From NCBI RefSeq assembly GCF_038396785.1, contig NZ_CP151087.1, positions 3,782,001-3,846,000 of the forward strand: 64,000 nucleotides of DNA, in the 5' to 3' direction. The position numbers and the translations under genes were made by a program. Numbering within the stretch: the stretch's first letter is position 1; each line of letters begins with the position of its first letter. The stretch comes from Sphingobacterium thalpophilum (GTDB lineage Bacteria; Bacteroidota; Bacteroidia; Sphingobacteriales; Sphingobacteriaceae). Below the pieces are notes generated by a model, which had not been told where the DNA came from, ran no database searches, and was given only the letters and a program-made list of their open reading frames with translations. Positions 1 through 9,420 of the stretch are shown piece after piece.

Positions 1-386
1 CTTACGATTTGGCTAGATTTGGTGCCGAACGCCCTAGTTTTTCGCCGCGTCAGGCAGATATGCTATTGGTGATGGGTACCATTGCTAAGAAAATGGCTCC
101 GGTGTTAAAGCAGGTGTATGTGCAAATGGCCGAGCCGCGCTGGGTAATTGCTGTCGGGGCTTGTGCATCTAGTGGTGGTATTTTCGATACGTATTCTGTC
201 CTACAAGGAATAGACGAAATTATACCGGTTGATGTGTATGTGCCAGGTTGTCCTCCCCGTCCAGAAGCAATTTTGGATGGCGTCTTGCGTCTGCAGGACA
301 TCGTGAAGAACGAATCGTTGAACCGGAGAAATACACCCGAATACAAAGCGCTGCTTGAAAAGTACGGAATACATACAAATAAATAG
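1..386 (+). CDS. nuoB: NADH-quinone oxidoreductase subunit B, 3' part (NuoB)
   Basis: This is the C-terminal part of the complex I subunit that holds cluster N2, the last Fe-S centre before quinone. The reading frame is already open at the window edge (…[20 protein letters not shown]), so the true start and the tandem Cys-Cys of the N2 site lie upstream. The two remaining N2 ligands are visible in GACASSGG and VPGCPPRP. The TTG at position 9 is internal to the gene and is not its start. The stop codon directly abuts the ATG of nuoC, which fits tight operon packing. Identification is secure; only the N-terminus is missing. Confidence 0.96.
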   Translation, partial: YDLARFGAERPSFSPRQADMLLVMGTIAKKMAPVLKQVYVQMAEPRWVIAVGACASSGGIFDTYSVLQGIDEIIPVDVYVPGCPPRPEAILDGVLRLQDIVKNESLNRRNTPEYKALLEKYGIHTNK

Positions 387-884
387 ATGATGGAAAACAG
401 TTTTTTATTGGATAAGCTCCAAGGAAATTTTCCGGCAAAGATTACCGAAATTCAAGATGCGCACAATCTATTGACCATTGTTGTCGATACGGAAGATGTG
501 ATTGATGTACTTCGTTTCTTAAAATCGAATAAGGAGTTGCAGTTTATTCATCTCACGGATATTACGGCGGTACATTATCCGCATTTAGAAAAGGAGTTTG
601 CTGTAGTTTATCATATCCACAGTCTCGTTCATAATATCCGAATCCGCGTGAAGGTCTTTTTGCATGGGCCGAATCCTGAGATTCCAACAGCAACCGTCGT
701 TTGGAGAGGTGCAAATTGGATGGAACGTGAGACTTTTGATTTTTTTGGTGTGAATTTTATAGGGCATCCCGATTTGAGAAGGATTTTGAATGTAGATGAT
801 ATGGAGGTGTTTCCAATGCGTAAGGAATATCCTTTGGAAGATCCCAATCGCGTAGATAAGAAAGATTTGTATTTCGGCCGTTAA
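387..884 (+). CDS. nuoC: NADH-quinone oxidoreductase subunit C (NuoC, 30 kDa)
   Basis: A 165-residue peripheral-arm subunit of complex I that helps connect the NADH-oxidising module to the quinone module. The family signature region is visible around residue 112 (WMERETFDFFGVNF), followed by GHPDLRRIL and the C-terminal FPMRKEYPLED. It starts directly after the nuoB stop and ends 10 bp before nuoD. NuoC and NuoD are separate proteins here, not the fused NuoCD of enterobacteria. Confidence 0.96.
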   Translation: MMENSFLLDKLQGNFPAKITEIQDAHNLLTIVVDTEDVIDVLRFLKSNKELQFIHLTDITAVHYPHLEKEFAVVYHIHSLVHNIRIRVKVFLHGPNPEIPTATVVWRGANWMERETFDFFGVNFIGHPDLRRILNVDDMEVFPMRKEYPLEDPNRVDKKDLYFGR

Positions 885-894
885 TTTATACGAT

Positions 895-2130
895 ATGAGC
901 GAATTTATAAGCAAGATAACAGCTAATCAGCCTGTCTTCGAAGACAACGATCCGCAAGACGAGTTGATTACCCTAAATATTGGTCCCACGCATCCCGCTA
1001 CGCATGGCGTATTTCAGAACGTGGTGCAAATCGATGGCGAGCGTATTGTGAGTGGTGTGTCCACGATCGGTTATATTCATCGCGCATTTGAAAAAATTGC
1101 TGAACATCGACCTTTTTACCAAATAACGCCTTTGACTGATCGTCTAAATTATTGCTCGTCTCCAATCAATAATATGGGCTGGCATATGACCGTTGAAAAA
1201 CTGCTCAAGATCGAGATTCCTAAGCGGGTGCAGTATATGCGTGTTATCGTCATGGAGCTTGCCCGTATTGCAGATCATATTATTTGTAATGGTATTTTGG
1301 GGGTAGATACAGGTGCTTTTTCGGGCTTTTTGTATGTGATGCAGGAACGCGAGTTTATCTATGAAATTTTTGAAGAAATCTGTGGCGCTCGTCTGACAAC
1401 GAACATTGGTCGTATTGGAGGCTTCGAGCGTGATTTCAATGCGATAGCCTTTGAGAAAATACATGAATTTCTGAAACGCTATCCTCCGGTATTAAAAGAG
1501 TTTGAAGAGTTGTTTGTTCGTAACCGCATTTTTATAGAACGAACCTCGGGTGTTGCTGCTGTAACGGCAGAAGATGCACTGGATTATGGCTGGTCTGGTC
1601 CTATTTTGCGGGCGACAGGTGTAGATTACGATGTGCGTGTACAGAATCCTTATTGCTCGTATGAAGAATTTGATTTCGATGTACCTGTTGGTACAACAGG
1701 TGATGTATATGATCGTTTCATGGTTCGGAATGCTGAAATGTGGCAATCACTTCGGATTATTGAACAGGCATTAGCGAAAATTGAGAAAGAGCCCAAAGGC
1801 GTCTTCCATGCAGAGGTCCCTGATTTCTATTTACCTCCGAAAGAACAGGTATATACCAATATGGAGGCGCTAATTTACCATTTTAAAATCGTCATGGGTG
1901 AGGTGGATACACCGAAAGCTGAAGTCTATCATGCGGTCGAAGGTGCAAATGGTGAACTTGGTTTTTATTTGATTCACGATGGTGGACGGACACCTTATCG
2001 CCTGCATTTCAGGAGACCTTCTTTTGTCAATTATCAGATGTTTGCGCCAATGAGTGCAGGAATGCTGATTTCAGATGCCATTATAAATATGAGTAGTCTT
2101 AACGTTATAGCTGGAGAATTAGATGCTTAG
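895..2130 (+). CDS. nuoD: NADH-quinone oxidoreductase subunit D (NuoD, 49 kDa)
   Basis: A 411-residue subunit forming the quinone-binding pocket with NuoB. It is related to the large subunit of NiFe hydrogenases. The conserved N-terminal GPTHPATHGVF (about residue 30) and the C-terminal GELGFYLIHDGG and RRPSFVNYQM stretches are typical of the family, and the length is normal. The gene overlaps the next one (nuoE starts at 2123) by 8 bp, which suggests translational coupling. Confidence 0.97.
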   Translation: MSEFISKITANQPVFEDNDPQDELITLNIGPTHPATHGVFQNVVQIDGERIVSGVSTIGYIHRAFEKIAEHRPFYQITPLTDRLNYCSSPINNMGWHMTVEKLLKIEIPKRVQYMRVIVMELARIADHIICNGILGVDTGAFSGFLYVMQEREFIYEIFEEICGARLTTNIGRIGGFERDFNAIAFEKIHEFLKRYPPVLKEFEELFVRNRIFIERTSGVAAVTAEDALDYGWSGPILRATGVDYDVRVQNPYCSYEEFDFDVPVGTTGDVYDRFMVRNAEMWQSLRIIEQALAKIEKEPKGVFHAEVPDFYLPPKEQVYTNMEALIYHFKIVMGEVDTPKAEVYHAVEGANGELGFYLIHDGGRTPYRLHFRRPSFVNYQMFAPMSAGMLISDAIINMSSLNVIAGELDA

Positions 2131-2644
2131 TGTAAAACAACATAATGAAAATGTAACGTTTTCTCCAGAATTGTTAGCCAAGTTTGGAGAAGTGGTAAGC
2201 CGTTACCCCGAAGGAAAGCAGAAATCAGGCTTATTGCCCATTTTACATTTAGTTCAGGCGGAATACGGCTGGGTCAGCGCAGATGCGATGGATAAGGTTG
2301 CTGTCTACCTGAATATATTACCGATTGAGGTATATGAGGTGGCAACTTTCTATACCATGTTCCTACTGCAGCCCAAAGGAAAATACGTGCTGGAGATCTG
2401 CCGTACCGGGCCTTGTTGTTTGGTCGGTGCAGAGCGTATTATGGGGCATTTAGAGCAAAAGCTCGGTGTGAAAGAAGGCGAGGTCACAAGCGATGGGCTT
2501 TTCTCTTGGCGTGGTGTAGAATGTTTGGCTGCCTGCGGTTTTGGACCTGTCTTACAGATCGGCCCTGAATATACATTCTATGAGAATCTGACCGAAGATA
2601 AAGTCGACGAATTGATTGATAATTTAAAAGCTAAAACAGAATAA
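2123..2644 (+). CDS. nuoE: NADH-quinone oxidoreductase subunit E (NuoE, 24 kDa)
   Basis: A thioredoxin-fold subunit of the NADH dehydrogenase module carrying [2Fe-2S] cluster N1a. The four ligands are present as C-x4-C (Cys93 and Cys98, in CRTGPC) and C-x3-C (Cys134 and Cys138, in CLAAC). Its 173 residues are normal for the family. It starts inside the 3' end of nuoD and is followed one base later by nuoF, so D, E and F are probably translated as a coupled unit. Confidence 0.97.
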   Translation: MLSVKQHNENVTFSPELLAKFGEVVSRYPEGKQKSGLLPILHLVQAEYGWVSADAMDKVAVYLNILPIEVYEVATFYTMFLLQPKGKYVLEICRTGPCCLVGAERIMGHLEQKLGVKEGEVTSDGLFSWRGVECLAACGFGPVLQIGPEYTFYENLTEDKVDELIDNLKAKTE

Positions 2645-2645
2645 T

Positions 2646-4001
2646 ATGGCACGTAAACTTTTGTTGACTCATATCGATGTTCCGGGCATCAATACCTTTG
2701 AGGTCTATCGACAAAAAGGTGGTTATGTTGCTGTTGAAAAAGTATTAAAGACAATGTCTCCTGAGGATGTTGTCGAAGAGGTTAAGAAGTCTGGATTACG
2801 TGGTCGTGGGGGAGCTGGTTTTCCTACGGGGATGAAATGGTCCTTTTTGGCCAAACCTGAGGGGGTGCCGCGCTATTTGGTCTGTAATGCCGACGAGTCT
2901 GAACCAGGGACATTCAAAGACCGTTATTTAATGACACATATTCCGCACGCACTCATTGAGGGAATGATTGTATCCAGCTTTGCTTTGGGGGCACACACCT
3001 CGTATATCTATGTGCGTGGAGAGATGATGCCACAGATCAGAATTCTGGAGCGTGCTATTGCTGAAGCCAAGGAAAAAGGGTTTTTGGGTAAAAATATTTT
3101 AGGTTCGGGGTATGATCTGGAAATCTATGTTCAACCGGGAGGTGGCGCGTATATCTGTGGTGAGGAAACGGCTTTATTAGAGTCCTTGGAAGGCAAACGA
3201 GGTAATCCGCGTATTAAACCACCATTCCCGGCTATCGCGGGTTTATATAACTGCCCGACAGTGGTGAATAATGTCGAGTCTATTGCAACGACAGTTCCCA
3301 TTATTTATTTGGGTGGTGAAGAGTATGCTAAGATCGGTGTAGAGCGTAGTACTGGAACAAAATTAATTTCCGCTAGCGGAAATATTGTAAAACCAGGTGT
3401 CTATGAGATCGAACTAGGTCTGCCTGTGGAAGAATTTATTTACTCGGACGAATATTGTGGTGGTATTGCCAATGGGAAACGAATGAAGGCTGTTGTAGCC
3501 GGAGGCTCTTCGGTGCCTATTTTACCGGCTAATCTGATCTTGAAAACTGCTGCTGGAAATAGTCGATTGATGACTTATGAGTCATTGGCTGATGGTGGCT
3601 TCCAAACTGGTACAATGCTCGGATCAGGTGGTTTCATCGTATTTGATGAGGATCAGTGCGTGGTGCGTAATACCTGGAACTTTGCGCGATTCTACCATCA
3701 TGAAAGCTGTGGTCAATGCTCACCTTGTCGTGAAGGAACAGGCTGGATGGAGAAGGTACTGCATAAGATCGAGAGCGGTCATGGTGCTATGGAGGATATT
3801 GATTTATTGTGGGACGTTCAACGAAAAATAGAAGGGAATACAATTTGCCCATTGGGTGATGCTGCGGCATGGCCTGTGGCAGCAGCAATACGACACTTTA
3901 GGGATGAATTTGAATGGCATATCCTGCATCCGGAAGAGTCACAAACAAGAAATTATGGACTGGCACATTATGCTGATCCTTTACAACCAATAGTATCATA
4001 A
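2646..4001 (+). CDS. nuoF: NADH-quinone oxidoreductase subunit F (NuoF, 51 kDa)
   Basis: The NADH-binding and FMN-binding subunit of complex I, 451 residues. The glycine-rich nucleotide site GLRGRGGAGFPTG lies at about residue 50, and GGGAYICGEETAL further on. Cluster N3 ligands are visible as CxxCxxC (Cys355, Cys358, Cys361 in CGQCSPC) plus Cys401 in CPLGDAAAWP. It is the entry point for electrons, which pass to NuoE and NuoG encoded on either side. Confidence 0.97.
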   Translation: MARKLLLTHIDVPGINTFEVYRQKGGYVAVEKVLKTMSPEDVVEEVKKSGLRGRGGAGFPTGMKWSFLAKPEGVPRYLVCNADESEPGTFKDRYLMTHIPHALIEGMIVSSFALGAHTSYIYVRGEMMPQIRILERAIAEAKEKGFLGKNILGSGYDLEIYVQPGGGAYICGEETALLESLEGKRGNPRIKPPFPAIAGLYNCPTVVNNVESIATTVPIIYLGGEEYAKIGVERSTGTKLISASGNIVKPGVYEIELGLPVEEFIYSDEYCGGIANGKRMKAVVAGGSSVPILPANLILKTAAGNSRLMTYESLADGGFQTGTMLGSGGFIVFDEDQCVVRNTWNFARFYHHESCGQCSPCREGTGWMEKVLHKIESGHGAMEDIDLLWDVQRKIEGNTICPLGDAAAWPVAAAIRHFRDEFEWHILHPEESQTRNYGLAHYADPLQPIVS

Positions 4002-4031
4002 TAGAAGCTGTAACGATAAATTAATCATATC

Positions 4032-5051
4032 ATGGCAGAAGCGGAAGATGTAAAGTTTAAGGTCACCATCGATGGTATACCGGTAGAGGTTGCTCCTGGG
4101 ACAAGCATATTAAATGCAGCGAGACAGATCGGCGGCGATATAGTCCCTCCGGCAATGTGTTACTACTCCAAACTGGAGGGGAGTGGCGGTAAATGCCGTA
4201 CCTGTTTGGTAAAAGTCTCCAAGGGGTCTGAAAAAGATCCAAGACCGATGCCGAAATTGGTGGCTTCTTGTCGTACAACGGTGATGGACGGTATGGAAGT
4301 ACAAAATATTACTTCGCCAGAGGTGGTGGAAGCAAGAAAAGGTGTTGTTGAAATCTTATTGATTAACCATCCCTTGGATTGTCCAATCTGCGATCAGGCT
4401 GGTGAATGTAAATTGCAGGATCTCGGATATGAACACGGCAGCGCTCATACACGCTACGAATTCGATCGACGTACCTTCGAACGCATTGATCTGGGCGATA
4501 AGATCCAATTGCATATGAACCGTTGTATCTTATGTTACCGTTGTGTTTATGTCGCAAATCAGTTGACCGACCAGCGTGTACACGGTATCTTAGGACGAGG
4601 AGATCATGCCGAGATATCGACTTATATTGAAAATGTAATCGATAATGATTTCTCCGGAAATGTTATTGATGTATGTCCTGTGGGAGCTTTGACAGATAAA
4701 ACCTTCCGTTTCAAGAACAGGGTATGGTTTACGAAGCCTGTCGATGCACATCGCGATTGTCCGACATGTTCGGGTAAGGTAACCTTATGGTATAAGGGAG
4801 AAGAGGTCATTCGGGTAACTGCTCGAAAGGATGAGTTTGGTGAAGTGGAAGAGTTTATCTGTAATACCTGTCGCTTTGATCAGAAAAAAACGAGCGATTG
4901 GGTGTTGGAGGAACCAACAGAAATAGACCGACATTCCGTCATTTCTGCCAATCACTACGAGTTATTTAATCCGCCGAAAGTTGTTAAGGAGAATCCGATA
5001 CTACAGGAACAAAATCGCGAACAGTTGGCTAGAACAGAAAAATTGAAATAA
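4032..5051 (+). CDS. nuoG: Short NADH-quinone oxidoreductase subunit G (NuoG-like, Fe-S half only)
   Basis: The Fe-S subunit of the complex I N-module, but only 339 residues, against roughly 700-900 in most bacteria. The N-terminal [2Fe-2S] domain is intact (Cys43, Cys55, Cys58, Cys80). So is the His-Cys3 cluster motif (His113, Cys117, Cys120, Cys126) and a further 4Fe-4S set in CILCYRC with DVCPVGAL near residue 214. Two CxxC pairs follow (CPTC and CNTC). The large molybdopterin-oxidoreductase-like C-terminal domain is absent: the gene ends cleanly and nuoH begins 8 bp later. I believe this short form is a feature of this lineage rather than a truncation, but cannot confirm that by search. 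Confidence 0.9.
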   Translation: MAEAEDVKFKVTIDGIPVEVAPGTSILNAARQIGGDIVPPAMCYYSKLEGSGGKCRTCLVKVSKGSEKDPRPMPKLVASCRTTVMDGMEVQNITSPEVVEARKGVVEILLINHPLDCPICDQAGECKLQDLGYEHGSAHTRYEFDRRTFERIDLGDKIQLHMNRCILCYRCVYVANQLTDQRVHGILGRGDHAEISTYIENVIDNDFSGNVIDVCPVGALTDKTFRFKNRVWFTKPVDAHRDCPTCSGKVTLWYKGEEVIRVTARKDEFGEVEEFICNTCRFDQKKTSDWVLEEPTEIDRHSVISANHYELFNPPKVVKENPILQEQNREQLARTEKLK

Positions 5052-5059
5052 TCACAAAC

Positions 5060-6103
5060 ATGGAGTGGTCTTTTGTCATAGAAAAATTAATACTGGTGTC
5101 CATAGTTTTCGTTATCACTTTGGTGATCGCGATGTATTCGACACTTGCGGAACGTAAAATTGCAGGCTTTATGCAAGATCGATATGGTCCTGATCGGGCT
5201 GGTCTCTTTGGTATCTTGCAACCGCTGTGTGATGGTGGTAAATTCTTCTTTAAGGAGGAAATTATACCCGCTGGTGCACATAAGGTGCTTTTTATTTTGG
5301 GGCCTACAATTGCGATTATAACGGCATGTATTAGTTCAGCCGTTATTCCCTGGGGGCAGGAGCTACAGATTGGAGACCGAACGATTTCTTTGCAGGTTGC
5401 ACAAGGGATCAATGTAGGGGTGTTGTATATGTTTGGTGTGATTGCATTAGGTGTATATGGTATCATGTTGGGCGGATGGGCTTCCAATAATAAATTCTCA
5501 CTTATGGGGGCAATTCGTGCAGCATCACAGAGTATCAGTTATGAGATTGCAATGGGATTATCACTTATTGCGCTATTGATGGTAACGCGCACTTTGACAC
5601 TCGAAGAAATTGTTGCGCAGCAGTCGGGTTTTGTCAATTGGAATATCTGGGCACAGCCGCTGGGCTTTATCATTTTTATGGTCTGTGCTTTTGCCGAATG
5701 TAATCGGGTTCCATTTGATTTGCCGGAATGTGAAACGGAGCTTGTTGGTGGTTACCATACGGAGTACTCCTCCATGAAATTGGGACTCTACATGTTTTCC
5801 GAATATATTAACATGTTCGTTTCCTCTGCATTGATGGCATCACTCTATTTTGGCGGATATAATTTCCCTTTTATGAATGATATGGGATTGTCTGCCAATA
5901 TGATCACGATCATCGGGGTGGTTGTATTCTTCATTAAAATATTGCTGTTTATCTTTTTCTTTATGTGGGTGCGTTGGACCTTACCACGTTTCCGCTACGA
6001 TCAATTGATGAATCTAGGCTGGAAGATGTTGATTCCATTGGCTATTGCCAATATTGTACTTACAGGTGTATTTACATTGATTAAAGATACTTATTTCTCA
6101 TAA
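5060..6103 (+). CDS. nuoH: NADH-quinone oxidoreductase subunit H (NuoH)
   Basis: A 347-residue membrane subunit at the junction of the peripheral and membrane arms, forming part of the quinone chamber. It is strongly hydrophobic with about eight predicted helices. Family hallmarks include LAERKIAGFMQDRYGPDRAG near residue 30 and the acidic loop AFAECNRVPFDLPECETELV near residue 215. It is 8 bp after nuoG and 13 bp before nuoI, so it is clearly an operon member. Confidence 0.97.
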   Translation: MEWSFVIEKLILVSIVFVITLVIAMYSTLAERKIAGFMQDRYGPDRAGLFGILQPLCDGGKFFFKEEIIPAGAHKVLFILGPTIAIITACISSAVIPWGQELQIGDRTISLQVAQGINVGVLYMFGVIALGVYGIMLGGWASNNKFSLMGAIRAASQSISYEIAMGLSLIALLMVTRTLTLEEIVAQQSGFVNWNIWAQPLGFIIFMVCAFAECNRVPFDLPECETELVGGYHTEYSSMKLGLYMFSEYINMFVSSALMASLYFGGYNFPFMNDMGLSANMITIIGVVVFFIKILLFIFFFMWVRWTLPRFRYDQLMNLGWKMLIPLAIANIVLTGVFTLIKDTYFS

Positions 6104-6116
6104 GAAAGGACTTTTT

Positions 6117-6626
6117 ATGCAACTAACCAATCGTAAAAAAGTAATTGAACAAAAACCGATGACATTTTCGGAAAGAATCTACTTTCCCGCTATTATCAAA
6201 GGTTTACGCATTACATTAAGGCATTTTTTTAAGAAAATACCGACCATTAAATATCCTGAGGAAATAAGACCTTATTCGAAAAACTTCAGGGGGCAACATT
6301 CGCTCAAACGTGATGAGGAAGGGCGTGAGCGGTGTACAGCCTGTGGATTATGTGCTTTGTCCTGCCCTGCAGAGGCGATTACAATGACTGCTGCCGAGCG
6401 AAAGAAAGGTGAAGAAAATCTTTACCGCGAGGAAAAGTATGCGTCAGTATATGAAATCAATATGTTGCGATGTATTTTCTGTGGTCTATGTGAAGAGGCC
6501 TGTCCGAAAGAAGCGATCTATCTGGATGGACCACATGTGACAGCAGATTATCTCCGTAAGGATTTTATCTATGGAAAAGATAAATTGGTAGAACCAACTT
6601 TTGATATTACCAAATTAAAGAGCTAA
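6117..6626 (+). CDS. nuoI: NADH-quinone oxidoreductase subunit I (NuoI)
   Basis: A ferredoxin-like complex I subunit of 169 residues carrying two [4Fe-4S] clusters (N6a and N6b) that pass electrons toward NuoB. Both motifs are intact: Cys73-x2-Cys76-x2-Cys79-x3-Cys83 and Cys119-x2-Cys122-x2-Cys125-x3-Cys129, each followed by proline. The N-terminal 60 residues are basic and amphipathic, as expected for docking on the membrane arm. Confidence 0.96.
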   Translation: MQLTNRKKVIEQKPMTFSERIYFPAIIKGLRITLRHFFKKIPTIKYPEEIRPYSKNFRGQHSLKRDEEGRERCTACGLCALSCPAEAITMTAAERKKGEENLYREEKYASVYEINMLRCIFCGLCEEACPKEAIYLDGPHVTADYLRKDFIYGKDKLVEPTFDITKLKS

Positions 6627-6637
6627 ACCAGGAAATT

Positions 6638-7135
6638 ATGACAGTATTTTATTTTGTAGCCTTCTTGTCTATTTTCTTTGCGCTGCTGACCATTTTTACA
6701 AAAAATCCTGTACACAGTGTACTGTATTTGGTCATTACGTTTTTTACGTTTACAATACATTATATTCTTTTGAATGCACAGTTTTTGGCAGTGGTGAATT
6801 TCATCGTATACATGGGAGCCATCATGGTTTTGTTTTTATTTGTATTGATGCTGCTCAACCTGAATAAGGATACCGAACCCATGAAATCCAACTTGGTTAA
6901 GTTTATGGGTGTTATCGCCGGCTGTTGCCTATTGGTGACTTTCTTCGGTGTATACCGCGTATTTGATATTTCTAATCCCTTGACTGTTGTTAATCCAGAA
7001 ATCGGGTTGGTTAAGAATTTGGGTAAGGTGTTGTTTAACGAATTTTTGCTTCCTTTCGAATTATCATCATTATTGTTATTGACGGCAATGATTGGAGCAA
7101 TATTATTAGCTAAGAAAGAACCTAAACAAATCTAA
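6638..7135 (+). CDS. nuoJ: NADH-quinone oxidoreductase subunit J (NuoJ)
   Basis: A small hydrophobic subunit (165 residues, five predicted helices) of the complex I membrane arm. NPVHSVLYLV near the N-terminus and the third-helix motif NFIVYMGAIMVLFLFVLML are characteristic. Its stop codon shares a base with the ATG of nuoK at 7135, the usual J-K coupling. Confidence 0.95.
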   Translation: MTVFYFVAFLSIFFALLTIFTKNPVHSVLYLVITFFTFTIHYILLNAQFLAVVNFIVYMGAIMVLFLFVLMLLNLNKDTEPMKSNLVKFMGVIAGCCLLVTFFGVYRVFDISNPLTVVNPEIGLVKNLGKVLFNEFLLPFELSSLLLLTAMIGAILLAKKEPKQI

Positions 7136-7464
7136 TGGAAACAGTTGTTCAACAGTTGCAGGGGGTGCCAATAAATCATTATCTGATTTTTTGTGCGATT
7201 ATTTTCGTTATTGGTGTTATCGGTGTTCTTATTCGCCGTAACGTCATTATTATTATGATGTCTATTGAGTTGATGCTGAATGCGGTGAATCTTCTTTTAG
7301 CTGCTTTTTCAGTGCAGCATGGCGATTCGTCAGGACAGGTCTTTGTCTTCTTTATCATGGCATTGGCGGCGGCAGAAGTTGCCGTTGGCTTGGCGATTAT
7401 TATTATGGTATATCGGAATACGAAGTCTGTGGATATCGATTCCTTAAATAAACTTCGTTGGTAG
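7135..7464 (+). CDS. nuoK: NADH-quinone oxidoreductase subunit K (NuoK)
   Basis: A three-helix proton-channel subunit of 109 residues. The conserved membrane glutamates appear in MMSIELMLNAVNL and in MALAAAEVAVGLAI, matching the proton-path residues known in the family. It overlaps the nuoJ stop by one base and is followed 19 bp later by nuoL. Confidence 0.96.
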   Translation: METVVQQLQGVPINHYLIFCAIIFVIGVIGVLIRRNVIIIMMSIELMLNAVNLLLAAFSVQHGDSSGQVFVFFIMALAAAEVAVGLAIIIMVYRNTKSVDIDSLNKLRW

Positions 7465-7483
7465 AACTTAAGAAATAAATACG

Positions 7484-9406
7484 ATGAGTGAATTAGTTTG
7501 GTTGATTCCCCTTTTGCCCTTAATCGGGTTTATAGTGAATGGATTGGGTAGGAATACCTTTTCCAAAGGTATGATAGGCGCTGTTGGCAGCGCTGTTGTG
7601 CTTATTTCTTTTGTATGTAGCTGCCTTCTGTTCTCCGAAGTCTACCAAGCGAGACAAGCTGGACAAGCAGGCATCATTGAACAACATGTATTTGATTGGA
7701 TTGCAGTGGGCAATCTCAAGATAGGTCTGTCCTTTTTGGTAGATCCGTTAAGTGCGATCATGCTCTTAATCGTTACCGGAATTGGTTTCCTTATCCATGT
7801 CTATTCCATTGGTTATATGCATCATGATAATGGATTTGGTAAGTTCTTCGCCTATTTGAATCTCTTTATCTTTTTTATGTTGCTATTGGTATTGGGATCC
7901 AATTACCTGGTCATGTTCATCGGTTGGGAAGGTGTAGGACTCTGTTCCTATTTATTGATTGGCTTTTGGTATAAGAATAGTTCGTATGCAAATGCGGCAA
8001 AAAAAGCATTTGTGATGAATAGAATAGGGGATTTGGGTTTTCTGCTTGCGGTATTTTTAATACTTGGAACTTTTGGGTCCTTAGAATTTTCGACTGTATT
8101 TCCAGCGGCCAAGAATTTTGCTGTTGGTGATATCACAGTCGTTAGCATGACCATTTTGTTATTTATTGCTGCAACAGGTAAATCGGCGCAGATACCTTTG
8201 TTTACCTGGCTGCCAGATGCCATGGCTGGCCCGACCCCCGTGTCGGCCCTGATCCATGCGGCAACGATGGTTACAGCCGGTATTTATATGATTGCACGTT
8301 CCAATGTATTGTTTATTCTTTCACCGTTTACCTTGCAGCTCATTTCTGTCATAGCTATCTGTACAGCCCTGTTAGCTGCTGCGATTGCATTGACACAAAA
8401 TGATATTAAGAAAGTATTGGCTTATTCCACAGTTTCACAATTGGGCTATATGTTTCTTGGCCTAGGTGTCGGAGCATTTACTGGAGCCTTTTTCCATGTA
8501 TTGACTCATGCCTTTTTCAAAGCATTACTTTTCTTAGGGGCCGGATCTGTTATACATGGTATGAGTGAGGAACAGGATATGCGTAAAATGGGCGGCTTGA
8601 AGAAAGCAATGCCTATTACTTATCTGACGATGTTGATGGGGACAATTGCGATTGCAGGAATTCCACCATTCTCTGGCTTCTTCTCCAAAGACGAAATATT
8701 GGCAGGGGCTTTTGCCGCTAGTCCGGTCTTATGGGGGTTAGGTTTTATTGGTGCATTAATGACGGCATTCTATATGTTTAGGATGTTGTTTATGACCTTT
8801 TTTGGGATATTCCGTGGTACGGAAGAGCAAAAACATCATTTGCATGAATCTCCAAAGAGTATGACCATGCCACTCATTGTATTGGCTATACTTTCTGTGG
8901 TTGGAGGTGTAATCAACTTACCAGCTGTTTTGGGAGGTAATCATTGGCTTGAGGATTTCCTGGCGCCAGTGTTCTCAGAGGGAAAAGCAATAATACCTGC
9001 AACTCATCATTTGGAACACAGTACTGAATATTTATTAATGGCCGTTTCTGTTGTTGGGGTATTGATTATGGTTGCTTTAGCCTTTAATAAGTATGTTAAA
9101 CGACAACAGTTACCTGAAGCGGGAGAAGGTGCCAGAAGTTTCTTGGCGAATCTATCTTACAATAAGTTTTACGTGGATGAACTTTATGATAGCATCATTG
9201 TACGTCCCATCAATTGGCTCTCAGCTTTCTTCGGGAATGTTGTGGATCAACGTGGCATTGATGGCGTTGTTAATGGTGCCGGTAAGGCAACATTTGATAC
9301 CGGAAAGGTATTGCGTTTGCTCCAGAATGGTAATGTTGGTTTTTATTTATTGATGATGGTAATTGGGGTGATTGCCATTTTCATCTATGGATTGTTGAGT
9401 CTTTAA
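7484..9406 (+). CDS. nuoL: NADH-quinone oxidoreductase subunit L (NuoL)
   Basis: The largest antiporter-like proton-pumping subunit, 640 residues. The family core is visible: GWEGVGLCSYLLIGFW near residue 150, TGKSAQIPLFTWLPDAMAGP near residue 230, then AFFKALLFLGAGSVIH. The C-terminal extension expected for the lateral helix is present (YNKFYVDELYD, then a final hydrophobic segment). It is separated by 14 bp from nuoM. Confidence 0.97.
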   Translation: MSELVWLIPLLPLIGFIVNGLGRNTFSKGMIGAVGSAVVLISFVCSCLLFSEVYQARQAGQAGIIEQHVFDWIAVGNLKIGLSFLVDPLSAIMLLIVTGIGFLIHVYSIGYMHHDNGFGKFFAYLNLFIFFMLLLVLGSNYLVMFIGWEGVGLCSYLLIGFWYKNSSYANAAKKAFVMNRIGDLGFLLAVFLILGTFGSLEFSTVFPAAKNFAVGDITVVSMTILLFIAATGKSAQIPLFTWLPDAMAGPTPVSALIHAATMVTAGIYMIARSNVLFILSPFTLQLISVIAICTALLAAAIALTQNDIKKVLAYSTVSQLGYMFLGLGVGAFTGAFFHVLTHAFFKALLFLGAGSVIHGMSEEQDMRKMGGLKKAMPITYLTMLMGTIAIAGIPPFSGFFSKDEILAGAFAASPVLWGLGFIGALMTAFYMFRMLFMTFFGIFRGTEEQKHHLHESPKSMTMPLIVLAILSVVGGVINLPAVLGGNHWLEDFLAPVFSEGKAIIPATHHLEHSTEYLLMAVSVVGVLIMVALAFNKYVKRQQLPEAGEGARSFLANLSYNKFYVDELYDSIIVRPINWLSAFFGNVVDQRGIDGVVNGAGKATFDTGKVLRLLQNGNVGFYLLMMVIGVIAIFIYGLLSL

Positions 9407-9420
9407 TTTTGGTATAATCG

